Below the pieces are notes generated by a model, which saw only the letters and a program-made list of their open reading frames with translations, was not told the origin of the DNA and made no database searches. DNA of 64,000 bases from Photobacterium gaetbulicola Gung47 (GTDB taxonomy: Bacteria > Pseudomonadota > Gammaproteobacteria > Enterobacterales > Vibrionaceae): NCBI GenBank assembly GCA_000940995.1, contig CP005974.1, forward strand, positions 868,001 to 932,000. Reading direction: 5' to 3'. The first letter of the stretch is position 1. Every line of letters begins with the position of its first letter. The translations under genes and the position numbers were made by a program. Positions 8,617 to 15,496 of the stretch are shown here, piece by piece.

Positions 8617-10563
8617 ATGAAAAATTTAGTAAATAAAGGTGATTACAATAGAGTATTGCTATCCGAAACAGCACCTTTAGATGTTCCTAATATCTTCTCC
8701 AATAATTGGTTTTATAAGCATATCTACGAGTGGTCTATAAATAAAGAAAATCAATGTATAAAAAATAAAATTATAGAGGATTTATTTGTTTGTAGTGATT
8801 CCTCTAAAGACTTTGTTCCTATTAAATATTCAATTCTAAAGTCTAACGGTGGTCTAAGGCATTTAGGTTTACTGCATCCAGCAAGTCAAACACAAGCTAT
8901 CGAACTATATCGTATATTTTCAGATAGGATTATTTCTTCATGTAGTAAAAGTTCTTATTCAATGAGGAAACCTCATCGTGTTTCCTCATTCTATTACTCT
9001 AAGAAAGATAAATTGGATAATAATTATGTCTTTCAACCTTCTACATTCTTTTCATATGCTGCTTATAACAAATTAAGTAGATTCTTTGATTCTAAAGAAT
9101 TTTTGATGCTGGAAAGGAAGTATACTCATTTTTGGTCTGTTGATATTTCCAAATTTTTTGACAGCATTTATACTCATTCAATATCATGGGCGCTAAAAAA
9201 TAAATCTTTTGCTAAAGAGAGTAGAGAGAAAAGTGACTTTTCTTCCTTTTTTGATCGCCTCATGCAAAGAGCTAATTATAATGAAACCAATGGTATAATA
9301 ATTGGTAATGAGGTCAGCAGAATTTTTGCTGAGTTACTAATGCAAGCGGTAGATTCAGAGTTAGAAAAAGAGCTTGATGAAATTGGCCTGTTCAATGGTA
9401 AACAGTATTGTATAAAAAGATATGTAGATGACTATTTTATTTTTGGTTCTTCAGATGCAGATTTGACAGTTATTAAATCTAAATTGGAATCAAAATTAAG
9501 ATTTTACAAGCTGTCACTTAATGAAAATAAGTTTATTAAAAGAGAGCGACCATTTATTACAAGTATAACTAGAGCTAAGATAGATACTCAAGAATCAATT
9601 TCTTGGTTGTTTAGTTTTGTTTTTTGCTATGAAGATAATAATAACCTTAGATTAATAATTAGACCTAATTTAGTAAAAAGAAAGTTTATTGATAGGGTTA
9701 TGACTGCATCCTATGAGGATTTTGATGCATACACAGTGATGTGTGGTTACTCTATCGCAGCTATTTTGAACAAAATTAAGTTGGTTTTTAAAGATAGAAG
9801 GTTTATGAATAGTGATTTTGGGAGTCAGAAAAACGCTATTTTTGTCTTGCTTGATATCGCTTTTCACTTGTTTAATATATCACCAACATCATCAAACAGC
9901 CTAAAGTTAAGTACTCTTTGTTATTCTGTTTATAAATATTTTCAGAAAATGCATCCTGAAGATATGGATCTTTTCATACTGGAAGTCAGCAATCAGGTTG
10001 ATTCATTTTTCTCAAGTAGCTCTTTTAATAAAATGTCGTCGAGTGTAAATACATTTGTTCCAATTGAGTTTTCTAACTTACTTTGCATCTCACGAGTCAT
10101 GGGAAATGAGTACTTGTTACCTGCAGCAACTTTTTCAAAAGTATTTAACATTGATGGATTAAAAAGGACATCACAAGACTACTTATCTAATGAGGATAGT
10201 TTTGACTATTTTCATATCATGTCAGCATTATATTATGCAGGTGGTGTTGATGATTATAAGTCATTTGTTGAAACGTTAACAAAGGAAATAAATAAAAGAT
10301 TGCTGAATCTTTCGCGTATAAAGTATGATGCCAGAGTCTGTTATTTGTTCCTTGATTCAATGTCATGCCCTTATATTGATATAAAGAAAAAGAAAGCATG
10401 GGCTAAAAAATATGAGAAAGTATGTTTCGGTAAAGAGCTTTCTGATGAAAAATCCCAAGAGCTTCTTGAGGTTTTAGTCAATAATACTTGGTTTATCTGT
10501 TGGGATACTGATTTGGTGTTTGAAAGCTTGCTTGATAATAAAGAGTTGATCTTTGGTTATTAG
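8617..10563 (+). CDS. drt3b: Defence-associated reverse transcriptase, Drt3b-like (UG8)
   Basis: A 648-aa reverse transcriptase starting one base after the drt3a stop, so the two are probably translationally coupled. Motif A is SVDISKFFDSIYTHS (near residue 175). Motif B is the Abi/UG-type IIIGNEVSRIFAELL without the QG of retroviral enzymes. Motif C is YVDD (269-272). About 300 residues after the polymerase part have no motif I recognise and look helical, as in Abi-type RTs. The two-RT pair with these sizes corresponds to DRT type 3 (UG3 + UG8). In that family both RTs and an RNA are needed for phage defence. Confidence 0.83.
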   Translation: MKNLVNKGDYNRVLLSETAPLDVPNIFSNNWFYKHIYEWSINKENQCIKNKIIEDLFVCSDSSKDFVPIKYSILKSNGGLRHLGLLHPASQTQAIELYRIFSDRIISSCSKSSYSMRKPHRVSSFYYSKKDKLDNNYVFQPSTFFSYAAYNKLSRFFDSKEFLMLERKYTHFWSVDISKFFDSIYTHSISWALKNKSFAKESREKSDFSSFFDRLMQRANYNETNGIIIGNEVSRIFAELLMQAVDSELEKELDEIGLFNGKQYCIKRYVDDYFIFGSSDADLTVIKSKLESKLRFYKLSLNENKFIKRERPFITSITRAKIDTQESISWLFSFVFCYEDNNNLRLIIRPNLVKRKFIDRVMTASYEDFDAYTVMCGYSIAAILNKIKLVFKDRRFMNSDFGSQKNAIFVLLDIAFHLFNISPTSSNSLKLSTLCYSVYKYFQKMHPEDMDLFILEVSNQVDSFFSSSSFNKMSSSVNTFVPIEFSNLLCISRVMGNEYLLPAATFSKVFNIDGLKRTSQDYLSNEDSFDYFHIMSALYYAGGVDDYKSFVETLTKEINKRLLNLSRIKYDARVCYLFLDSMSCPYIDIKKKKAWAKKYEKVCFGKELSDEKSQELLEVLVNNTWFICWDTDLVFESLLDNKELIFGY

Positions 10564-10790
10564 ATGATTACTATGTCGTCAGTGATGATATCTGTGATAA
10601 GTTATATCTTATGATGTGACTTCAAAGGTTGCTTTTTATAGAAATATAAAAGGTGACCTTTCCCATCTAGGTAAGTGATCGAAACTTCATCTTTGGTTGT
10701 TTTGTGACCTTCCTATATGCGGTGCTTTAGGCTTTTAGTCTCAAGCACACACACTTAACAGTATCATCGCTCCCCTTGCGGGGCTCTCGT
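10564..10790 (+). ncRNA. Candidate DRT3 non-coding RNA with ACACAC template
   Basis: Non-coding interval after drt3b with dense secondary structure. First hairpin 10624-10661 (AAAGGT..CTTTTTATA against TATAAAAG..ACCTTT). Second hairpin 10722-10748 (GTGCTT-T-AGGC, loop, GTCT-C-AAGCAC). The strand then continues as free ACACAC at 10749-10754, and a GC hairpin CCCC-TTGC-GGGG lies at 10772-10783. DRT type 3 systems are known to include an ncRNA, and I recall an AC-repeat acting as template. Both transcript ends are guesses. The 3' part overlaps, in antisense, the end of the minus-strand gene at 10764. Confidence 0.6.
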
Positions 10791-11249
10791 GTAATTTCGT
10801 TCTTCATATCTACTTTCTCTCTGCATGACCTTTTCTTTAACCCATCTTTTGTTTGTGAGCTTAGAGATATGTTTTAAATTCCAGCTTTCTCCTAATTTGT
10901 AAAGCATGATTGGTACTTCATAGTAGGAGGAAAGGAAGCTCACTACTTGTTTGTGGGTTCTACCCAGTTTTAACTGGTGTTGAACAACGTCGAAAAGGAA
11001 TATGAGATGTTGTGTAGGCTCTCTCGTACCAATGACTTGATCTTTTGATTTTAATTCAGATCGAATGAGAGCTGTTACGATTTTTGATAGCTCTTCGTTT
11101 GTTGGTTTTTCATCATATCCAATTTTAGAAGCAAGCAGTTTCAAACTGTCTACAGTATCCTGCTTTAAGTACATCTTTATTTCTTTTAGCCCTGACTCTT
11201 TTCTTCTTTGTGTTACTGATTCTCTTCTTTGTGCATCGCTTTTCGCCAT
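10764..11249 (-). CDS. Small basic regulator-like protein of the island
   Basis: A 161-aa protein I cannot name. Residues 1-25 are highly charged (RRESVTQRRKESG), followed by KEIKMYLKQDTVDSLKLLA, which resembles the beta-helix start of ribbon-helix-helix DNA-binding proteins. The C terminus is rich in Arg and Glu. The ATG at 11249 has a GGGAAG SD. It is transcribed divergently from alpA across a region with three palindromes, a typical repressor arrangement. Its 3' end overlaps the candidate ncRNA in antisense. A repressor role is inference. Confidence 0.72.
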   Translation of the reverse strand: MAKSDAQRRESVTQRRKESGLKEIKMYLKQDTVDSLKLLASKIGYDEKPTNEELSKIVTALIRSELKSKDQVIGTREPTQHLIFLFDVVQHQLKLGRTHKQVVSFLSSYYEVPIMLYKLGESWNLKHISKLTNKRWVKEKVMQRESRYEERNYTRAPQGER

Positions 11250-11323
11250 TTTTAACTTCCCTTTTCAAAGAAGCATAGCTTAGCGCATGCATATCAATTT
11301 TATATAAATTATGTCAGTAACTG

Positions 11324-11338
11324 CTGTGAGACTCACAG
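11324..11338. promoter_or_regulatory. Palindromic operator O1
   Basis: Perfect 15-bp palindrome CTGTGAG-A-CTCACAG in the divergent space between the minus-strand regulator and alpA. First of three copies of TGTGAG-N-CTCAC(A/G). Confidence 0.68.
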
Positions 11339-11379
11339 AACTTTTCTATTTATTTGTTTTTTTTCATTGCTTTATCTTA

Positions 11380-11392
11380 TGTGAGCCTCACA
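11380..11392. promoter_or_regulatory. Palindromic operator O2
   Basis: TGTGAG-C-CTCACA, second copy, centred 55 bp after O1. It keeps full symmetry while the central base differs. Confidence 0.68.
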
Positions 11393-11401
11393 GCGACGGA
11401 A

Positions 11402-11414
11402 TGTGAGACTCACG
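11402..11414. promoter_or_regulatory. Palindromic operator O3
   Basis: TGTGAG-A-CTCACG, third copy, with one arm mismatch, centred 22 bp (about two helical turns) after O2. It lies about 70 bp before the alpA start. Confidence 0.62.
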
Positions 11415-11485
11415 AAAAACAACTGAATAATCGTTGGGTTATGAAATCTGTAAAGAACTCCTCGAATTAGAACCGAGGAAAAATC

Positions 11486-11719
11486 ATGGAAAAGATCACG
11501 CCAGAATTACTAACACTCAAACAGGTTTTAGAGCTTGTAAGCTTATCTCGATCAACTACTTATAGGCTGATGAAAAAAGGACAATTTCCGTTACCGAAGA
11601 AGCTCCCCAGTGGCAAAGTTCAGCGTTGGCTGTATACAGATATCCTGTTGTGGATTGAAAACCTTGAGTATGGGCTCGTTGAGGGATTCTCGGGTACACA
11701 GTCAAAAGAAGGAGTGTGA
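11486..11719 (+). CDS. alpA: AlpA-family regulator / excisionase-like protein
   Basis: A 77-aa protein with a single MerR-like helix-turn-helix: LTLKQVLELVSLSRSTTYRL is followed by a wing with FPLPKKLPSGKVQRW. AlpA proteins of P4-like elements activate or direct integrase-mediated excision. The ATG at 11486 has GAGGAAAA upstream. It sits directly upstream of the Rep-like gene (3 bp gap), so the two are one operon, and downstream of three palindromic operators. The function is inferred from the family. Confidence 0.85.
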   Translation: MEKITPELLTLKQVLELVSLSRSTTYRLMKKGQFPLPKKLPSGKVQRWLYTDILLWIENLEYGLVEGFSGTQSKEGV

Positions 11720-11722
11720 ATT

Positions 11723-12514
11723 ATGAGTCAGCTCCGTAATACGAAGATCAGGGTTGGGCATCTCTTAGACATGAATGGCTTTGAATCTGAAATGAAAGCA
11801 AAGAACGAAACTCGTGCAAGATACAAAGTGCTATATAGAGATGGTCGTAGGGAATCTACACAGCTAGCTGACAGGCTATGGGGTTGTGTTGAAAATGATG
11901 TTCCATGTCACAGCGTTGCCTGTAAGTCTTGTTGTCGAGAGTTTCGATTAGCACTTGTTGAAGAATTAGTAACCTTCATTTCTGACCTACCTAAAGGTGT
12001 TGAGTATTACATGGTAACTGTTGCTCTTTATGACCAAGTAACAGATCGGTGCTTAGACGTGAATACTCAGAAAATAAAAGACCGCTATAGAAAAATGATT
12101 TCACGTGCAGGTATACAGTGGCCAGTATTCGGTGTCGTAGAAATGGATTATTGTCCTGAGCGTGAGTTATGGGAGCCTCACATTCATATGCTTGTTGCTA
12201 ATACTAATGATGGAACTTTTGAGACTTTGCTTGATAGGCTGAAGAGAAGCCAGCAGAAAGCTGAAGGTCGTCCTAATGCTAGAAAACATACGATTAATAG
12301 TAGGGAGGTCATCGATCCTAAAGAAGCTATCTCATATGTTTTCAAGTTTATGTGGCAACTTCTCCCTCTTAACAAAGGTTGGAAAAAGGGGCGCTTGCCT
12401 CAGCTGCAAAATAGTAACCATTTGCTTTACCAAGATAAATTATCATTTTCTAAGTTGATGCTCTTGCATAAAGCAAGAATAGAAGGAGGAAGGTTAAAGA
12501 TAAAGTGTCCTTGA
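11723..12514 (+). CDS. Candidate HUH-type replication initiator
   Basis: A 263-aa protein with a cysteine cluster near residues 55-72 (C..CHSVACKSCC, possibly zinc-binding) and a PHIHM motif at about residues 152-156 that fits the HUH metal site of rolling-circle Rep proteins. A later ISYVFKF could supply the catalytic tyrosine. It resembles inovirus Gp2 / YagK-YfjJ type proteins of integrative elements. It is coupled to alpA with SD AAGGAG at 11709-11714. If active it would let the excised island replicate. The assignment rests on motifs only. Confidence 0.62.
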   Translation: MSQLRNTKIRVGHLLDMNGFESEMKAKNETRARYKVLYRDGRRESTQLADRLWGCVENDVPCHSVACKSCCREFRLALVEELVTFISDLPKGVEYYMVTVALYDQVTDRCLDVNTQKIKDRYRKMISRAGIQWPVFGVVEMDYCPERELWEPHIHMLVANTNDGTFETLLDRLKRSQQKAEGRPNARKHTINSREVIDPKEAISYVFKFMWQLLPLNKGWKKGRLPQLQNSNHLLYQDKLSFSKLMLLHKARIEGGRLKIKCP

Positions 12515-12626
12515 GTTACTTGAAAGAGGTGACAAGGAATAGAAGTAACTTATTGAAGTACAGTCATTGTCTATATTTGATGGGGTATATAAAGAACACT
12601 AAGTTTAGATGCTCATCACATAGATT

Positions 12627-12662
12627 CAAGGAGTTGCGGTTTAACTGTGACTCCTTGTTTTA
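12627..12662 (+). terminator. Terminator after the island's rep gene
   Basis: Hairpin CAAGGAGT / ACTCCTTG with an inner CGG..CTG stem, followed by a T-rich stretch. It ends the alpA-rep operon just inside the right repeat. Confidence 0.75.
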
Positions 12663-12667
12663 TATGA

Positions 12668-12685
12668 AGTGTAGCTTTTAGTGTA
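12668..12685 (+). repeat. attR candidate of the island (18-bp direct repeat)
   Basis: Second identical copy of AGTGTAGCTTTTAGTGTA, same orientation as 5880-5897, marking the right edge of the island. Confidence 0.82.
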
Positions 12686-12728
12686 GTAAATAGATAATCC
12701 GTAAAGAAAATTCTTTAAAATCAGTAAT

Positions 12729-12758
12729 AACACACCTATGCATCAGGGGTGTGTTTTT
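12729..12758 (+). terminator. Terminator-like hairpin just outside attR
   Basis: AACACACC / GGTGTGTT with an 11-nt loop followed by TTTTT. It reads in the plus direction although no chromosomal gene ends here: mutS and cinA point away from each other in the uninterrupted layout. Confidence 0.7.
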
Positions 12759-13000
12759 CTATGCCTTTTATTGTCACGTTGTTGCCTGCTACATTTTGCC
12801 GGTGGGCTGGATTACCCTGCTTGCCCGGGGGAAGTTTCTGGTCGCTTAGGATACGTGATCCCGACCTGTCGGCAAAGGGGAGAACGGGTATTTTTCCTCC
12901 GGCACAATTTGCTAAGGACCAAGGGGTTGCCCGCTGCTAGCGAGGCAAGTAATGTGTAGGCAATACGTCGTATGAATTTGGCGGTACCAACTAGGGAGCA
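12759..13000. other. Non-coding spacer between island and cinA
   Basis: About 240 bp of GC-richer sequence holding only short, unconvincing reading frames. A small inverted repeat CCGAC/GTCGG lies near 12860. It should hold the cinA promoter, but I see no clear -35/-10 pair. Possibly the remains of an older gene or element. Confidence 0.4.
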
Positions 13001-13480
13001 ATGATGGCATTAGCATTACAGGTCGGGCAGGCTTTGGATCTGCGCAATTGGGTGGCGGTCACTGCGGAATCCTGCACTGGCGGTGGCGTTGCCACGGCAA
13101 TCACGGATATTGCAGGCAGTTCGGCATGGTTTGACCGGGCTTTCGTGACCTACAGTAATGAGGCCAAGCAGGAGATGCTTGGTGTTAGGGCGGAAACCTT
13201 GGCTGAATTTGGTGCCGTGAGTGAAGCGGTGGTCGCTGAAATGGCGTTGGGGGCACTGGAGCATTCCCGCGGGGATATTTCGGTGGCGATCAGTGGTATT
13301 GCTGGCCCCGGAGGCGGCAGCGAAGAGAAGCCCGTCGGTACAGTATGCTTTGGTTGGGCCGATAAAACCGGTAAGCTGAAAATGGAAACCTGCCTTTTTG
13401 CTGGTGATCGGCAAGAGGTACGCCAGCAAGCTGTTGAAAAAGCACTGTCTGGATTGATTGCCTTAATGGCTCAATCCTGA
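13001..13480 (+). CDS. pncC: Nicotinamide-nucleotide amidase (CinA C-terminal type)
   Basis: A 159-aa CinA-family protein that deamidates NMN to NaMN in the NAD salvage cycle. The AESCTGG motif near residues 24-30 and the SGIAGPGGGS..KPVGTVCF block are typical. It is the short stand-alone form, without the N-terminal competence domain. SD AGGGAG at 12993-12998 serves ATG 13001 (a second ATG follows directly). It stands immediately upstream of recA, as in other gammaproteobacteria. Confidence 0.93.
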   Translation: MMALALQVGQALDLRNWVAVTAESCTGGGVATAITDIAGSSAWFDRAFVTYSNEAKQEMLGVRAETLAEFGAVSEAVVAEMALGALEHSRGDISVAISGIAGPGGGSEEKPVGTVCFGWADKTGKLKMETCLFAGDRQEVRQQAVEKALSGLIALMAQS

Positions 13481-13529
13481 GCAGATGCGAGGCCCACATC
13501 AATTTGGCGAAAAAATTTTCATACAGTGC

Positions 13530-13557
13530 TAGACACTGTATGAATAGACAGTATACT
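13530..13557 (+). promoter_or_regulatory. recA promoter with LexA (SOS) box
   Basis: A perfect LexA core CTGT-N8-ACAG at 13536-13551 lies in the spacer between -35 TAGACA (13530-13535) and -10 TATACT (13552-13557), 16 bp apart. LexA binding here would block RNA polymerase, the standard SOS arrangement. Confidence 0.88.
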
Positions 13558-13614
13558 GGTCATCATTATCAGTACTTAGTTTAAGCATTAATTAAGCATC
13601 CCTTGGAGAGTCGA

Positions 13615-14667
13615 ATGGACGACAACAAGCAGAAGGCACTCGCCGCCGCGTTAGGTCAAATTGAAAAGCAATTCGGTAAAGGCTCGATCATGAAGTTGGG
13701 CGACAACCGCACTATGGATGTCGAAACCGTGTCTACCGGTTCTCTGTCTCTCGATATCGCCTTGGGTGCTGGTGGTCTGCCTATGGGCCGTATCGTTGAA
13801 ATCTACGGTCCCGAATCTTCAGGTAAAACCACGCTTACGCTAGAAGTTATCGCGGCTGCTCAGCGTCAGGGCAAAACCTGTGCCTTTATCGATGCAGAGC
13901 ACGCGCTTGACCCTATCTATGCCCGCAAGCTGGGTGTTGATATCGACCAGCTCTTGGTTTCCCAGCCGGACACCGGTGAGCAGGCGTTGGAAATTGCCGA
14001 TGCCCTAGCACGCTCTGGCGCGGTAGATATTCTGGTTGTCGATTCCGTTGCCGCTCTAACGCCGAAGGCTGAAATCGAAGGTGAAATGGGTGACTCGCAC
14101 ATGGGGCTGCAGGCGCGTATGCTGTCTCAGGCGATGCGTAAGATCACCGGTAACCTGAAGCAGTCTAACTGTATGTGTATCTTCATCAACCAGATCCGAA
14201 TGAAGATCGGTGTGATGTTCGGTAACCCAGAGACTACCACCGGTGGTAACGCACTGAAGTTCTACGCGTCTGTTCGTCTTGATATCCGTCGTACTGGCGC
14301 GATCAAAGAAGGTGACGAGGTTGTCGGTAACGAAACCCGCATCAAGGTTGTGAAGAACAAGATCGCGGCACCGTTCAAGCAGGCCGAAACCCAGATCCTT
14401 TACGGCAAAGGCTTCAACCGCTACGGCGAGTTGATTGACCTTGGTGTGAAAAACAAAATGGTTGAAAAGGCTGGAGCATGGTACAGCTACCAAGGTGACA
14501 AGATCGGCCAGGGCAAGGCAAATGCCTGTAAGTACATTGAGGAAAACCGCCACATTGCCGAAGAGCTGGAAGCCAAACTGCGTGAACTTCTGCTAGCCCC
14601 TGCAGCGCTGGAAGAGGCCGCGGCTGAGGCGCAGACTGAAGAAGATGCAGAAGATCAGGCATTCTAA
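13615..14667 (+). CDS. recA: Recombinase RecA
   Basis: Central recombinase and LexA co-protease; forms filaments on ssDNA. The 350-aa product has Walker A GPESSGKTT, the DNA-binding loop region GNPETTTGGNALKFYAS and an acidic C-terminal tail (EEDAEDQ). I chose ATG 13615 with GGAG at 13605-13608; an in-frame TTG at 13603 is discarded. It is preceded by a LexA-controlled promoter and followed by a terminator before recX. Confidence 0.98.
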   Translation: MDDNKQKALAAALGQIEKQFGKGSIMKLGDNRTMDVETVSTGSLSLDIALGAGGLPMGRIVEIYGPESSGKTTLTLEVIAAAQRQGKTCAFIDAEHALDPIYARKLGVDIDQLLVSQPDTGEQALEIADALARSGAVDILVVDSVAALTPKAEIEGEMGDSHMGLQARMLSQAMRKITGNLKQSNCMCIFINQIRMKIGVMFGNPETTTGGNALKFYASVRLDIRRTGAIKEGDEVVGNETRIKVVKNKIAAPFKQAETQILYGKGFNRYGELIDLGVKNKMVEKAGAWYSYQGDKIGQGKANACKYIEENRHIAEELEAKLRELLLAPAALEEAAAEAQTEEDAEDQAF

Positions 14668-14706
14668 ATCATTGAGCCAGTGAAGCTGGATGACAGAATA
14701 GAGAAG

Positions 14707-14737
14707 CGGGCGCGGTAGCATTACCACGCCCGTTTTT
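14707..14737 (+). terminator. recA terminator
   Basis: CGGGCG-C-GGTA, GCAT loop region, TACC-A-CGCCCG, then TTTTTG. It lies between recA and recX, so recX is probably reached only by read-through. Confidence 0.85.
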
Positions 14738-14755
14738 GTTTGGAGCGAGAAGACA

Positions 14756-15217
14756 ATGAGAGCAAAGAAACCAGTACAGAATGCCAAGCAGGCAGCTGTG
14801 AGGTACCTGTCGCGCCGCGATCATGCCGAGCAGGAGCTGCAGCAAAAGTTGCTGGCCCGTGGTTACGAGCATGCAGAAGTTGATGAGGCTGTTACCCTGT
14901 GCCAAGACTACAATTGGCTGGATGATGCCCGCTTTGCTGAGCGGTTGTTGAACAACGGTATTGCCAAGGGGGGGGGGCTGCTGCGGATCCGCCAGGAAAT
15001 GGCGTTCAAGGGGATCCATGAGGAAGTGGTTAGCCAACTGTTTGAAGACGATGACTTTGACTGGTTCGAGCATGCCCGTGAGGTGGCTCGGCGCAAGTAT
15101 GGCGATAGCCCAATGGAGAGCGACAAAGAAAAAGCTCGCCGGTTACGTTTCATGCAGTCTCGGGGCTTTGACTTCGAGCAGGTGAAATATGCTCTCGGTG
15201 TCGACGATGAGTACTGA
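14756..15217 (+). CDS. recX: Regulatory protein RecX
   Basis: A 153-aa modulator that caps or inhibits RecA filaments. It is the three-helix repeat type of protein: RYLSRRDHAEQELQQKL near the N terminus is the family hallmark. Length is normal. It lies about 90 bp after recA past a terminator, with SD GGAGCGAG before ATG 14756. A G9 run at about 14969-14977 inside the gene is a possible slippage site, but the frame is intact. Confidence 0.94.
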   Translation: MRAKKPVQNAKQAAVRYLSRRDHAEQELQQKLLARGYEHAEVDEAVTLCQDYNWLDDARFAERLLNNGIAKGGGLLRIRQEMAFKGIHEEVVSQLFEDDDFDWFEHAREVARRKYGDSPMESDKEKARRLRFMQSRGFDFEQVKYALGVDDEY

Positions 15218-15249
15218 GTTGGCGGCAAACAGTCGCCAATAGCTGAAAT

Positions 15250-15436
15250 CCCCCCATCAATATCAAAAATCTCCCCCTGCACACCGCCGATGGGGGACAA
15301 ATTGCCGTATTTCTGAACATAACATTTCCCGTATTGGCTACCGTTGTTTTACAATAACCGCCAAAGAATTTATTTTAGTCCCATCACTGCCTGCCCGAAT
15401 TGTCCTGCCGAGGGCATGGTGGAACTCAGGGCAGGC
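15250..15436 (+). promoter_or_regulatory. alaS upstream region with two long inverted repeats
   Basis: Two inverted repeats fill the recX-alaS gap: CCCCCATC (15251-15258) with GATGGGGG (15289-15296), and GCCTGCCC (15389-15396) with GGGCAGGC (15429-15436). Neither is followed by a T-run, so they are not simple terminators. E. coli AlaRS is known to repress its own gene through a palindrome at its promoter. A similar role here is inference. Confidence 0.4.
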
Positions 15437-15496
15437 GATTAAGACAGTTAAATTCGACCATTCAGTTTACATAAAAGCATTATTCAGGATTTGCCA

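Larger units (their letters stand above)
5880..12685. mobile_element. Integrative genomic island carrying a two-RT defence system
   Basis: A 6.8 kb segment between mutS and cinA, flanked by an 18-bp perfect direct repeat. It encodes a tyrosine integrase at its left end, two reverse transcriptases, a small regulator on the minus strand, an AlpA-like protein and a candidate HUH Rep at the right end. Base composition drops sharply against the flanks, especially over the reverse transcriptases, and codon use is AT-rich. No conjugation or capsid genes are visible, so transfer would depend on a helper, as for small satellites; that part is inference. Confidence 0.85.

Noticed and set aside
7332..10563. 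Retron or group II intron RT
   Set aside because: No msr/msd-type inverted ends, no intron domain V-like structure seen, no maturase or endonuclease domain; two RTs in tandem fit DRT3 better.
12738..12959. Two overlapping short frames after the island
   Set aside because: No SD, Cys/Leu-rich unlikely products, and they start inside a terminator hairpin.
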